DNA of 64,000 bases from Sphingobium sp. AS12 (GTDB lineage Bacteria > Pseudomonadota > Alphaproteobacteria > Sphingomonadales > Sphingomonadaceae). The stretch spans positions 62,001 to 126,000 of the forward strand of contig NZ_JAHRGM010000056.1 of NCBI RefSeq assembly GCF_019097845.1, read 5' to 3'. The translations under genes and the position numbers were made by a program. The notes below the pieces were generated by a model. The model saw only the letters and a list, made by a program, of their open reading frames with translations, had not been told where the DNA came from and did not search any database. Shown in pieces: positions 33,430 to 43,813 of the stretch; within the stretch, counting starts at the first letter, position 1, and every line of letters starts with the position of its first letter.

Positions 33430-35871
33430 TTAGCCCGTAATTTTGGAAAAGTCCGCCACGCTGTGAACCGCATCGCGCACCCGCGCCAGCAGCGCAAGAC
33501 GGGCGGTGCGCTTCGCGGGATCGGGGTCATTGACCGTCACGCTTTCAAAGAAGGCGTCGATGGGCGCGCGGAGCGTTGCAAGGGCCGCCATCGCCCCCTC
33601 GAAATCCTCCGCCGCCACAGCCTGTGCCGTGCGCGGTTCCGCCACGTCGAGCGCGGCGATGAGCGCAGCTTCGGCTATTTCGGGCGTGTAGGACAGGCCT
33701 GAATTGCCCTCCCCCTCCAGGGTCGGAAGGAGTCCCGTGCCTCCTTCCGAGGTTGGGTGGGGGTGTGCCACGTCGATAGCGGGACGCTCGGCTTCGCCTC
33801 GCTCCCCCTCTCCCCGGCCCTCTCCCCGCAGGGGAGAGGGAGTTTGTGGCGCTTCCTTCTTGAGGATGTTCGCGGCGCGCTTGTAGCCGGCCAGCAGGTT
33901 CGCGCCGTCGTCGGTGGCGACGAAGGATTGCAGCGCATGGACGCGGGCGAGCAGGCGAACGAGATCATCCTCGCCACCCAGGGCAAACACCGCGTCGATC
34001 AGGTCGTGACGGACACCGGCTTCGCGTTGCTGGACTTTGAGGCGGTCGGCGAAGAAGTCGAGGAGTTCCGCATCGTTTGATCGAAAACTTGCAAGCTTAG
34101 CAGGCTCGTACTCTTCGAAGAGGGAACGAATGCCGTCAAGCGTATCATTTTTAATAGCGAGGTCAAAGAAGGGCAGCGAGACATCACCCATCAATGTGAA
34201 AAACAATTCGCTAAACTGCTTTTTAAGCGGGATCGAACTATCGTAGTTTGCGTGTGACGACGTGGCGTAGAAAATCCAACGCAACGTTAAATCGCGAACT
34301 GAAAACATTTTCGGCATCTGAAGCGAAAGCGCTAGAATGCCAAGCGCAGCACGTCTCAGAGCGAACGGATCTCGCGATCCCGTAGGCTGTTGGCTAATAA
34401 AAAAGAAACCCACCAGCGTATCAAGCTTATCCGCCAAGCTCACCGCCACCGTGACCGGCGCGGTGGGGACGTCGTCGCCCTGCCCGACCGGCTTGTAATG
34501 GTCGCGGATGGCGTCGGCTACGGCGTCGGGCAGACCTTCGGCGCGGGCGTAGTAGCCGCCCATAATGCCTTGCAGTTCGGGAAATTCGCCGACCATTTCG
34601 GTGACGAGATCGGCTTTGCAGAGGTAGGCGGCCTGTTCGGCGAGTTGCGCCAATTCACTCTTCGTCATGCCAGCGAAGGCTGGCATCTCAGGCGTTGGCG
34701 CGCTGCCGCCTGAGACCCCAGCCTTCGCTGGGGTGACGGCGGCGGCTGGGGTGACTATGCCCTCTTCCACCAGCCAGCGGGCCAGCTTCGCCACGCGCTC
34801 GACCTTGTCGGCGACCGTTCCCAGCTTGTCGTGGAAGGTGATGCGTTCCAGCTTTTTGGCGTGGTCCTCCAGCCGGGTTTTGCGGTCCTGTTCCCAGAAG
34901 AAGCGGGCATCGCTGAGGCGTGCGGCCAGCACCTTGCGGTTGCCGGCGATGATCGCCGCGCCGCCGTCCTTCGCCTCGATATTGGCGGTGCAGATGAAGG
35001 CGGGGGCGAGTTTGCCCTGCCCGTCCCGCAGGACAAAATATTTCTGGTTGATGCGCAGGGTCAGCTGGATGACTTCGGGCGGGACTTCCAGGAATGCGGG
35101 GTCGAAATCGCCCAGCAGCGGGACCGGCCATTCGGTGAGACCCGCATTTTCCGCGATCAGCCCCTTGTCCTCGACCACGGTGTAGCCATGGGCGGCAGCG
35201 GCCTGCGCGGACTTTTCGGCGATGATCGACTGGCGTTCCTGATGCGACACGATGACGTGGCAGGCGCGCAGCTTTTCGGCATAGTCGCTGGCGCCGCCGA
35301 TGGTGATCTCGCCGCTGTGGTGGAAGCGGTGGCCGAGCGTCGCGTAGCCGGACTGGATGCCGTCCACCTCACACGGGATCAAATCCTCACCCAATATCGC
35401 GACGATGCCCTGCAACGGGCGGACCCAGCGCAGGCTTTCGGTGGTCTGGGACGCGGCGCCCCAGCGCATCGATTTGGGCCAGGGGAAGGCGCGGATGATG
35501 GCGGGGATGGCCTGCGCCAGCACGTCGGCGGTGGCGCGGCCGGGCTTGTTGACGGTGGCGAACCAGACGCCGTCGCGGTCCTCCAGCTGGTCCTGGGTCA
35601 GGCCGGTCTTGCGCAGGAAGCCTTCGAGCGCCTGGGGCGGCGCGCTGGTGCGCGGGCCTTTATGTTCTTCGCTGACGGCGGCGGTTTGCAGCGGCAGATC
35701 GCGGGCGATCAGCGCCAGACGGCGCGGCGTGACGAAGCTGTCGATCGCGCCGGGGGTGAGGCCGGATTTGGCCAGTTCCTCGGTAAACAGGCGGGCGAGA
35801 TCGTCGCTGGCCTTCAATTGCATACGCGCGGGAATTTCCTCGCAGCGCAGTTCTAGGAGGAAGTCAGTCAT
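33430..35871 (-). CDS. glyS: Glycyl-tRNA synthetase beta subunit, enlarged by inserted repeats
   Basis: Beta subunit of the bacterial alpha2beta2 glycyl-tRNA synthetase, involved in tRNA binding and aminoacylation. The true start is ATG 35871 ([18 protein letters not shown]), touching the glyQ stop as TGATG. The protein is 813 residues against about 690 for the family. Three oddities account for this: VTPAKAGVSGGSAPTPEMPAFAGMT (partly quoted) from a 76-bp palindrome at 34663; a Gly/Glu/Pro-rich segment PSPLRGEGRGEGERGEAE from a repeat at 33707-33842; and an AT-richer patch at about 34070-34350. Core motifs (RFFWEQDRK, LADKLDTLVGFF, RDPFALRRAALG, DRLKVQQREAGVRHDLIDAV) are intact. Confidence 0.95.
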   Translation of the reverse strand: MTDFLLELRCEEIPARMQLKASDDLARLFTEELAKSGLTPGAIDSFVTPRRLALIARDLPLQTAAVSEEHKGPRTSAPPQALEGFLRKTGLTQDQLEDRDGVWFATVNKPGRATADVLAQAIPAIIRAFPWPKSMRWGAASQTTESLRWVRPLQGIVAILGEDLIPCEVDGIQSGYATLGHRFHHSGEITIGGASDYAEKLRACHVIVSHQERQSIIAEKSAQAAAAHGYTVVEDKGLIAENAGLTEWPVPLLGDFDPAFLEVPPEVIQLTLRINQKYFVLRDGQGKLAPAFICTANIEAKDGGAAIIAGNRKVLAARLSDARFFWEQDRKTRLEDHAKKLERITFHDKLGTVADKVERVAKLARWLVEEGIVTPAAAVTPAKAGVSGGSAPTPEMPAFAGMTKSELAQLAEQAAYLCKADLVTEMVGEFPELQGIMGGYYARAEGLPDAVADAIRDHYKPVGQGDDVPTAPVTVAVSLADKLDTLVGFFFISQQPTGSRDPFALRRAALGILALSLQMPKMFSVRDLTLRWIFYATSSHANYDSSIPLKKQFSELFFTLMGDVSLPFFDLAIKNDTLDGIRSLFEEYEPAKLASFRSNDAELLDFFADRLKVQQREAGVRHDLIDAVFALGGEDDLVRLLARVHALQSFVATDDGANLLAGYKRAANILKKEAPQTPSPLRGEGRGEGERGEAERPAIDVAHPHPTSEGGTGLLPTLEGEGNSGLSYTPEIAEAALIAALDVAEPRTAQAVAAEDFEGAMAALATLRAPIDAFFESVTVNDPDPAKRTARLALLARVRDAVHSVADFSKITG
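33707..33842. repeat. Repeat insertion inside glyS (CCCTCTCCCC family)
   Basis: The segment contains CCCTCTCCCC (33818-33827) and GGGGAGAGGG (33831-33840), a perfect 10-bp hairpin with a 3-nt loop, plus CCTTCCGAGG/GGTCGGAAGG inverted pieces. It looks like the intergenic repeats typical of high-GC proteobacteria, here translated as about 45 residues within the C-terminal part of glyS. Confidence 0.7.
34663..34738. repeat. 76-bp palindromic repeat inside glyS, same family as 43143
   Basis: Starts CGTCATGCCAGCGAAGGCTGG and ends CCAGCCTTCGCTGGGGTGACG (each partly quoted). Length (76 bp), ends, and the central GGCGCGCTGCCGCCTGAGA correspond position by position to the intergenic copy at 43143-43218. 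It is translated as VTPAKAGVSGG...PAFAGMT in the glyS frame. Confidence 0.85.
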
Positions 35872-36743
35872 CACGCGGTCCACCCGTTGCTCTGCATCCA
35901 CGCTTCGCAGCTGCCCTTGGCCATGTCGCGCACTTGCCCCATGTAGCTGGCGCGTTCCTGGACCGAGATGACGCCGCGGGCCTGGAGCAGGTTGAAAGTG
36001 TGGGACGCCTTGATCGCTTGCTCGAACGCGGCGAGCGGGACGCCATTGTCGATGCATTGGCGCCATTCGGACTGGCAATCCTTGAACCAGCGGAACAGCT
36101 TTTCGGTGTCGGCGACCTCGAAATTCCATTTCGACATCTGCCGCTCATTTTCAAGGAACACGTCGCCATAGGTGACGCCCGCGTCGTTGAATTTCAGGTC
36201 ATAGACGCTGTCGACGCCTTGAATATACATGGCGAGCCGTTCAAGACCGTAGGTGAGTTCGCCCGCGACCGGCTTGCAGTCATAGCCGCCCATCTGCTGG
36301 AAATAGGTAAACTGGCTGACCTCCATGCCGTCGCACCAGACTTCCCAGCCCAGCCCCCAGGCGCCCAGCGTCGGGCTTTCCCAGTCATCCTCGACAAAGC
36401 GGATGTCGTGGACCAGCGGGTCTATGCCGATCTCTACCAGAGACCCCAGATAGAGGTCTTGCAGGTTGGCGGGGGACGGCTTCATGATCACCTGATATTG
36501 GTAATAATGCTGGAGCCGGTTGGGGTTTTCGCCATAGCGGCCATCGGTCGGGCGGCGGCTGGGCTGGACATAGGCGGCGTTCCACGGCTTTGGCCCCAGC
36601 GCGCGCAGCGTGGTCGCGGGGTGGAAGGTGCCCGCGCCGACTTCCATGTCATAGGGTTGCAGGATGACGCAGCCCTGTTTCCCCCAATAGGCATGGAGGG
36701 TCAGGATGAGATCCTGGAAGGAAAGCGCTTTGCCTTCAGCCAC
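35871..36743 (-). CDS. glyQ: Glycyl-tRNA synthetase alpha subunit
   Basis: Catalytic alpha subunit that forms glycyl-adenylate. The 290 residues begin [44 protein letters not shown] (partly quoted), the class II core found in all GlyQ proteins. [15 protein letters not shown] and [25 protein letters not shown] are also diagnostic. Length is standard. It is directly upstream of glyS with a one-base stop/start overlap, ensuring equal subunit synthesis. Confidence 0.97.
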   Translation of the reverse strand: MAEGKALSFQDLILTLHAYWGKQGCVILQPYDMEVGAGTFHPATTLRALGPKPWNAAYVQPSRRPTDGRYGENPNRLQHYYQYQVIMKPSPANLQDLYLGSLVEIGIDPLVHDIRFVEDDWESPTLGAWGLGWEVWCDGMEVSQFTYFQQMGGYDCKPVAGELTYGLERLAMYIQGVDSVYDLKFNDAGVTYGDVFLENERQMSKWNFEVADTEKLFRWFKDCQSEWRQCIDNGVPLAAFEQAIKASHTFNLLQARGVISVQERASYMGQVRDMAKGSCEAWMQSNGWTA

Positions 36744-36877
36744 GGGTGGTCCTTGCGATATGACGGTTTAGCTTGGCGTCGCGCATTGGCGTATGGGGCT
36801 GAAACGGTCAAGGGAAAGGCGCGTAAAACAGGGTTAAGCCGCTTGCCCTGCGCCCGCCCTGCCCGCATGTGTGGGGC

Positions 36878-37771
36878 ATGAATATGCTTCGTTTATGCGC
36901 CGCTGCGCTGTTGATGATGAGTGGCGTGGTGCAGGCGCGCCCTGCCCCGCCCACCACCACCATTGCCACGCCTGCCCTGTGGCGGGTGAGCGATGCCGAC
37001 ACCACCATCTATCTGTTCGGCACCGTCCATGTGATGAAACCGGGGATCGACTGGTTTCGCGGCGGTGTGAAGGCCGCGTTCGACGGGTCGGACGAACTGG
37101 TGCTGGAGATTGTCGAGCCGGACGATCCCAATGCTATGGGCGCTGTCATGACGAGCAAGGCGATGGCGGGCGACGGGATGGCGCTGTCCGACCGGCTGGA
37201 TGCGGAGGCGCGGACGAAATATCGCGCGGCGATGGAGGCCAATGCGATGCCGTGGCAGGCGTTCGAACGCTTTGCCCCGTGGATGGCGGGCATGGCGCTG
37301 TCGGTCGCGCCGCTCCAGAAGCTGGGCTATCGGGCCGATCTGGGCGCGGAGAAGGTCTTGCGCGCGGCGGCGGTGAAGGCGGGCAAGCGGGTCGATGCGC
37401 TGGAGACGGTCGAGCAGCAGATCGATTTCTTCGCTACGCTGCCGATGGCGCAACAGGTCGAGTTTCTGAACGCGACGGTCGATGGGCTGCCGGAGATGGA
37501 GGGCGAGTTTGCGGGGCTGCTGCGTTACTGGCAGGCGGGCGATCCCAAGAAGCTGGCGAAGTCGATGAACGAGTCGCTGGAAGCGACGCCGCAGCTGGCG
37601 CAGATACTGCTGATCAGGCGCAATGCGAACTGGGCGCAGTGGATCAAGACGCGGATGGACCGGTCCGGCACGGTGTTCGTGGCGGTGGGCGCGGGGCATC
37701 TGGCGGGCAAGGGCAGCGTGCAGGATCAGTTGAAGGCGCTGGGCATCGCGACCCGGCGGGTGAAGGAGTAA
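36878..37771 (+). CDS. TraB/GumN family protein, Sec-exported
   Basis: A 297-residue protein starting at ATG 36878 with a signal peptide (MNMLRLCAAALLMMSGVVQARP). The TraB/GumN (PF01963-like) core has LWRVSDADTTIYLFGTVHVMKPG, with the conserved GT-H motif, LVLEI with Glu, and a late VFVAVGAGHLAGKGSV with the second conserved His. The fold is thought to be a metal-dependent hydrolase (Tiki-like); substrate unknown. Its stop is 3 bp before the paralogue. Confidence 0.85.
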   Translation: MNMLRLCAAALLMMSGVVQARPAPPTTTIATPALWRVSDADTTIYLFGTVHVMKPGIDWFRGGVKAAFDGSDELVLEIVEPDDPNAMGAVMTSKAMAGDGMALSDRLDAEARTKYRAAMEANAMPWQAFERFAPWMAGMALSVAPLQKLGYRADLGAEKVLRAAAVKAGKRVDALETVEQQIDFFATLPMAQQVEFLNATVDGLPEMEGEFAGLLRYWQAGDPKKLAKSMNESLEATPQLAQILLIRRNANWAQWIKTRMDRSGTVFVAVGAGHLAGKGSVQDQLKALGIATRRVKE

Positions 37772-37774
37772 GTG

Positions 37775-38659
37775 ATGCGGCTGTTCACCCATTTTCTGGC
37801 GCTCTGCGCGCTGACGCTGGTTGCCGCATGTGGCAGCGATCCTGCCCCCGCGCCGGTTGCCAAGAGTGGCCCGGCGCTGTGGCAGGTGCAGCGTGGCGAG
37901 ATGAAGGGCTGGCTGTTTGGCACCATCCATGTGCTGCCCAAGGGGGTGGCATGGGAAACGCCGACAATCAGCGAGGCGATGGCCAAGGCCGACCGGCTCG
38001 TGCTGGAGGCGGCGGACTTGCAGGATGAGGAGAAAACGCTGGCCCTGTTCGAATCCATGGGCCGCAGTCCGGGCCTGCCACCGCTCGACCGGCGGGTGCC
38101 GGAAGAGGAGCAGGCGGCGCTGAACAAGGCGATCAGTGAGGGCGGGACCAGCACTCAATTGCTGTCGAGCTATGAAAGCTGGGCCGCGGCGATGCTGCTG
38201 TCGGCAGCGACGCAGCAGGGGCTGGGCGTCAGTCAGGATGACGGGGTGGAGCCAGTGCTGATCGCGACCTTCAAGAAGGCGGGCAAGCCGATCGGCGGGC
38301 TGGAGACGATCGAGCGGCAGTTCGGCGCGTTCGACACGCTGCCGCAAGCGGCGCAATCGCGCCTGCTGGTGCAGACGGTGCATGAGGCCAAGGATATGAA
38401 GGGATTGTATGATCGCATCCTCAAAGCCTGGACCACCGGCGACATGGACGCGATCGCCAAGGAGGATGAGAATGGCGAACAGCCCGACCCGATGGTCGAG
38501 GAAGCGGTGCTGGTGGCGCGCAACCGCGACTGGGTGAAGGCCATCGAACCGATGAAGGGCGTGCCGTTCATCGCGGTCGGGGCCGGGCATCTGACGGGGC
38601 GGGAGAATTTGATCGACCTGCTGAAAGCGCGCGGGTTTGCCGTTACGCGGGTGCAGTGA
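37775..38659 (+). CDS. TraB/GumN family lipoprotein, tandem paralogue
   Basis: A 294-residue paralogue of the preceding gene. AAGGAG six bases before ATG 37775 fixes the start. The signal ends in a lipobox, LVAAC, so a lipidated Cys near residue 20 is expected, in contrast to the soluble neighbour. Core motifs are the same: GWLFGTIHVLPKG, LVLEA and FIAVGAGHLTGREN. The pair may have split between free periplasmic and membrane-bound forms. Confidence 0.85.
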   Translation: MRLFTHFLALCALTLVAACGSDPAPAPVAKSGPALWQVQRGEMKGWLFGTIHVLPKGVAWETPTISEAMAKADRLVLEAADLQDEEKTLALFESMGRSPGLPPLDRRVPEEEQAALNKAISEGGTSTQLLSSYESWAAAMLLSAATQQGLGVSQDDGVEPVLIATFKKAGKPIGGLETIERQFGAFDTLPQAAQSRLLVQTVHEAKDMKGLYDRILKAWTTGDMDAIAKEDENGEQPDPMVEEAVLVARNRDWVKAIEPMKGVPFIAVGAGHLTGRENLIDLLKARGFAVTRVQ

Positions 38660-38670
38660 CCTATTAACGG

Positions 38671-38785
38671 CCGTTCGTCCTGAGTAGAGGCTGAGCTTGT
38701 CAAAGCCTGGTATCGAAGGATGCGCGTATGCCGATCCTTCGATACGCCATTTCGACTTCGCTCAATGGCTACTCAGGACGAACGG
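38671..38785. repeat. REP-like palindromic repeat upstream of rplY
   Basis: Ends CCGTTCGTCCTGAGTAG and CTACTCAGGACGAACGG are perfect inverted copies, here a nearly complete long element. The centre contains TATCGAAGGATGCG and CGATCCTTCGATA as a second inverted pair. Confidence 0.85.
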
Positions 38786-38906
38786 AACTTGTGCTGTATC
38801 CCAACTTGCTTTCCAGCACTTTTCTGCTAAAGGCCGCGCTCCCGCTATGGTCATCCCTGGAGGCGTGGCGGGAAAAGTAACTCAAACCAGCTTTTGGAGA
38901 CACGCA

Positions 38907-39521
38907 ATGAGCGAGCAGCTTACGCTGTCGGCCGAGGCACGCGATCGGGCAGGCAAGGGAGCCTCCCGCGCCCTCCGCCGTGAGGGCCGCGTACCCGCCG
39001 TCATCTATGGAATGAACGAAGAACCCCTGTCGATCCATGTCGAGGAAAAGCTCCTCAACAAATTGCTCGGCACCGGCCACTTCTTCAATTCGGTCATCAT
39101 GGTCGAAGTAAACGGCAAGACCGTCCGCACCCTGCCCAAGGATGTGGCTTTCCACCCCGTTTCGGACCGTCCGCTGCACGCCGACTTCCTGCGCGTTTCG
39201 GAACATGCCACCGTGCATGTCAACGTTCCCGTGCGCTTCGAGAATGAAGATGCGTCGCCCGGCCTCAAGAAGGGCGGCGTGCTGAACGTCGTTCGTCATG
39301 ATGTCGAGCTGATCGTCGACGCCGCCGAAATCCCCGAAGATGTCGTGGTCGACCTCACCGGCTTCGAGGTCGGCGATTCGATCCACATCAGCGCGGTGAC
39401 GCTGCCCAAGGGTGCCAAGACCGCGATCGACGATCGCGACTTCACCCTGGCGACCATCGTTGCGCCGTCGGCTCTGAAGAGCGCCGGCACCGAGGCGGAA
39501 GCGGAAGCGGAAGGCGAATAA
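38907..39521 (+). CDS. rplY: 50S ribosomal protein L25, general stress (Ctc) form
   Basis: Binds 5S rRNA in the large subunit. ATG 38907 is preceded by TTTTGGAG eight bases away; the longer open frame upstream runs through the palindromic repeat and is not coding. The 204 residues show the L25 domain ([29 protein letters not shown]) and the TL5/Ctc C-terminal domain. The acidic tail EAEAEAEGE is normal. It forms the common rplY-pth pair. Confidence 0.95.
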   Translation: MSEQLTLSAEARDRAGKGASRALRREGRVPAVIYGMNEEPLSIHVEEKLLNKLLGTGHFFNSVIMVEVNGKTVRTLPKDVAFHPVSDRPLHADFLRVSEHATVHVNVPVRFENEDASPGLKKGGVLNVVRHDVELIVDAAEIPEDVVVDLTGFEVGDSIHISAVTLPKGAKTAIDDRDFTLATIVAPSALKSAGTEAEAEAEGE

Positions 39522-39547
39522 GCCTTTTCCCGTCAGACTGACCTAAG

Positions 39548-39648
39548 CCCCGTTCGGGCTGAGCGAAGTCGAAGCCTGCCACTGAGCGAACCGAAGTGCC
39601 TTCACTTCGTTCAGGCGGCCCCTTCGACTTCACTCAGGGCGAACGGGG
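39548..39648. repeat. REP-like palindromic repeat between rplY and pth
   Basis: Ends CCCCGTTCG and CGAACGGGG with inner GAGCGAAGTCGAAG and CTTCGACTTCACTC form the family pattern. The right arm is followed by TTTT, so on the plus strand it could also act as a weak terminator after rplY. Confidence 0.8.
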
Positions 39649-39673
39649 TTTTGTCGTGAAGGAGCAAGGGAAG

Positions 39674-40243
39674 ATGCAAATCTGGGTCGGTCTGGGCAAT
39701 CCGGGCGCGCAATATGCGATGCACCGGCACAATGTCGGCTTCATGGTCGCGGACCTGATCGCGGACCTGTATCGCTTCTCCCCGCCCCGCAAACAGTTCC
39801 AGGGCTGGACCCAGGAAGGGCGGATCGGGCCGGAGAAGATCCTGCTGCTGAAACCCGCGACCTTCATGAACGAAAGCGGGCGTTCCGTCGGGGAGGCCAT
39901 GCGCTTCTACAAGCTGGAGCCGCAGGACGTGACCGTTTTCCACGACGAGCTGGACCTGGCACCGATGAAGGTGAAGGTGAAGCGCGGCGGCGGCAATGCC
40001 GGGCATAATGGCCTGCGGTCGACCGACGCGCATATTGGCGCGGATTTCCGCCGGGTGCGGATCGGCATCGGCCATCCTGGTCATAAGGACCGGGTGCATG
40101 ACTATGTGCTGGGCAATTATCACAAGAGCGAGAGCGACGCGCTGGCCGACATGCTGGGCGCGATCGGCGCGGAAGCGGAGTGGCTCGCCAAGAATGACGA
40201 TGCGCGGTTCATGAACGAGGTCGCGCTGCGGCTGGCGGACTGA
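39674..40243 (+). CDS. pth: Peptidyl-tRNA hydrolase
   Basis: Hydrolyses peptidyl-tRNA released from stalled ribosomes. ATG 39674 gives MQIWVGLGNPGAQYAMHRHNVGFMVAD, the canonical start with conserved Asn and His (HRHNVGF). LLKPATFMNESGRSVGEA, VFHDELDLAPMKVKVKRGGGNAGHNGLRS (partly quoted) and RVRIGIGHPG are also conserved. 189 residues, normal size. Confidence 0.97.
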   Translation: MQIWVGLGNPGAQYAMHRHNVGFMVADLIADLYRFSPPRKQFQGWTQEGRIGPEKILLLKPATFMNESGRSVGEAMRFYKLEPQDVTVFHDELDLAPMKVKVKRGGGNAGHNGLRSTDAHIGADFRRVRIGIGHPGHKDRVHDYVLGNYHKSESDALADMLGAIGAEAEWLAKNDDARFMNEVALRLAD

Positions 40244-40296
40244 ACGGACGATCTGGCAATAACTGCATTGCGAACAGTCGCAAGGCCGGGCCATAA

Positions 40297-41961
<1,665 letters not shown>

Positions 41962-42032
41962 TGGAGATGCTGGCCAATAGGGACTGAAACCGCTATCGGG
42001 CGCGCCATCGAATGTGAAGTGAAGGCAGTCAA

Positions 42033-43133
42033 ATGGGTTTTCGTTGCGGTATCGTCGGGCTTCCCAATGTGGGCAAGTCCACCCTGTTCAATGCGCTGAC
42101 CGAGACGCAGGCGGCGCAGGCGGCGAACTATCCCTTCTGCACGATCGAGCCGAACGAGGGCCGCGTGGCCGTGCCGGACCCCCGGCTGGAGACGATCGCG
42201 AAGATTGGCGGGTCGCAGAAGATCATCGAAACGCAGCTGGCGTTTGTGGACATTGCGGGTCTGGTGCGGGGCGCGTCCAAGGGCGAAGGGCTGGGCAACC
42301 AGTTTCTGGCCAATATCCGCGAGACCGACGCCATCGTCCATGTGCTGCGCTGTTTCGAGGATGACGACATCACCCATGTCGAGGGCAAGGTCGATCCGAT
42401 CGCCGACGCCGAGACGGTCGAGACCGAGCTGATGCTGGCCGATCTGGAGAGCCTGGAAAAGCGGGTGCCGAACCTGCTGAAAAAAGGTGCTCAGGGTGAC
42501 AAGGAAGCCAAGGCCGCTGCCGCCGTGCTGGGCCAGGCGCTGGAACTGCTGCGCGATGGCAAGCCTGCCCGGCTGACCCAACCGCGTGACGAGGAAGAAG
42601 CGCGGCTGTTCGCGCAGGCGCAGCTGCTGACCGCCAAGCCGGTGCTGTACGTCTGCAATGTCGAGGAGGCAGCGGCGTCCGAAGGCAATGTCTTTTCCAA
42701 GCGGGTGTTCGAGAAGGCAGCGGCGGAAAATGCCAGCGCGGTGATCGTGTCGGCGGCGATCGAGGCGGAACTGGTGACCATGCCAGTCGAGGAACGGGGC
42801 GAATATCTCGAAGCACTGGGGCTGACCGAAGCGGGCCTCGCGCGGATCATCCGGGCGGGCTATGAATTGCTGGGCCTGATCACCTTCTTCACCGTGGGGC
42901 CAAAGGAAGCGCGTGCCTGGACCGTGCATAAGGGGTCCAAGGCACCGCAGGCGGCGGGCGCGATCCACACCGATTTCGAAAAAGGCTTCATCCGCGCCGA
43001 AACCATGGCCTATGCCGACTATGTCCAGTTCAATGGCGAGGCCGGGGCCAAGGAAGCGGGCAAGTGGCGGTCCGAAGGCAAGGACTATGTCACGCAGGAT
43101 GGCGACATCATGCTGTTCCGGTTTAATGTTTAA
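42033..43133 (+). CDS. ychF: Ribosome-binding ATPase YchF
   Basis: Obg-family P-loop protein that hydrolyses ATP rather than GTP. The 366 residues begin [24 protein letters not shown] (partly quoted), G1 at about 9-17. [25 protein letters not shown] is G3 with its flanks. YVCNVEEA replaces the usual NKxD, fitting ATP specificity. The C-terminal TGS domain contains [15 protein letters not shown] and [10 protein letters not shown]. Confidence 0.96.
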   Translation: MGFRCGIVGLPNVGKSTLFNALTETQAAQAANYPFCTIEPNEGRVAVPDPRLETIAKIGGSQKIIETQLAFVDIAGLVRGASKGEGLGNQFLANIRETDAIVHVLRCFEDDDITHVEGKVDPIADAETVETELMLADLESLEKRVPNLLKKGAQGDKEAKAAAAVLGQALELLRDGKPARLTQPRDEEEARLFAQAQLLTAKPVLYVCNVEEAAASEGNVFSKRVFEKAAAENASAVIVSAAIEAELVTMPVEERGEYLEALGLTEAGLARIIRAGYELLGLITFFTVGPKEARAWTVHKGSKAPQAAGAIHTDFEKGFIRAETMAYADYVQFNGEAGAKEAGKWRSEGKDYVTQDGDIMLFRFNV

Positions 43134-43142
43134 AGCCCTGGT

Positions 43143-43218
43143 CGTCACCCCAGCGCAGGCTGGGGTCTCGTGAGGCAGCGCGCTAACGCCTGAGACCCCA
43201 GCCTGCGCTGGGGTGACG
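43143..43218. repeat. 76-bp palindromic repeat, intergenic copy
   Basis: A 27-bp perfect inverted repeat (CGTCACCCCAGCGCAGGC... and its complement) surrounds the centre GTGAGGCAGCGCGCTAACGCCT. It follows ychF by 9 bp and precedes the glycosylase gene by 15 bp. The same element is inserted in glyS at 34663. Confidence 0.9.
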
Positions 43219-43233
43219 GATTGAGAGGACGCG

Positions 43234-43728
43234 ATGCCGACCAAATTCGCCTTCCCGCCAAGCGTCGATGCTGACACTCGCGTGCTGATCCTGGGCAGCC
43301 TGCCGGGCGATGTGTCGATCGCGCGGCAGGAATATTATGCGCATCGGGGCAATGCGTTCTGGGCGCTGATCGGCGATGTGCTGGGCGAGGCATTGGTCGG
43401 GCAGCCCTATTCGCTGCGGCTGGAGCGGTTGCGGGCGCGGGGTGTGGGGCTGTGGGATGTGATGGCCAGTGCCACCCGGCCCGGCAGTCTGGACAGCGCA
43501 ATCAGCGATGCGGATGTTCGCGATGTGGGCGCTTTTGTCGCCGCTCTGCCTACGTTGCAGGCGGTGGCGTTCAACGGCAAGACGGCAGCGTTGCACGGTC
43601 GGCGGCAATTAGGCGCGCGGGATGACCTGACGCTGATCGACCTGCCCTCCTCCAGCGGCGCTCATGCGACATTGTCGCGCGCGCAAAAGATGCAGGCGTG
43701 GCGGGTGCTCTGCGACTGGATCGTCTGA
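43234..43728 (+). CDS. DNA-deoxyinosine glycosylase of the Mug/UDG superfamily
   Basis: Probably excises hypoxanthine or uracil from DNA. The 164 residues contain LILGSLPGDVSIARQEYYAHRGNAFWALIGDVL (partly quoted), which matches the family 6 (HDG) motif region with the GSxPG loop and NxFW, and a late LPSSSGAHATLS corresponding to the second active-site loop. It is distinct from the Ung family. Confidence 0.85.
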   Translation: MPTKFAFPPSVDADTRVLILGSLPGDVSIARQEYYAHRGNAFWALIGDVLGEALVGQPYSLRLERLRARGVGLWDVMASATRPGSLDSAISDADVRDVGAFVAALPTLQAVAFNGKTAALHGRRQLGARDDLTLIDLPSSSGAHATLSRAQKMQAWRVLCDWIV

Positions 43729-43813
43729 GGGGCTGCATATCTCTGTCATATTGCGCGGCTAGATCAGCAGGCTAAGAGACAGTTGTAAAACAGCTTCACA
43801 GAAGGTCGCCCTC

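Noticed and set aside
35872..36129. N-terminal extension of glyS of 86 residues
   Set aside because: It overlaps glyQ in another frame, and GlyS proteins begin at MTDFLLELR.
36871..38028. 385-codon frame overlapping both TraB/GumN genes
   Set aside because: Gly/Arg/Ala/Asp-rich alternate frame of the two real genes.
38697..38906. N-terminal extension of rplY through the palindromic repeat
   Set aside because: The L25 domain begins at ATG 38907 with a good Shine-Dalgarno; the upstream part is repeat sequence.
43143..43218. CRISPR-like or terminator interpretation of the 76-bp palindrome
   Set aside because: There is one copy here with no spacer array and no T-run. The second copy lies within glyS, so it is a dispersed repeat.
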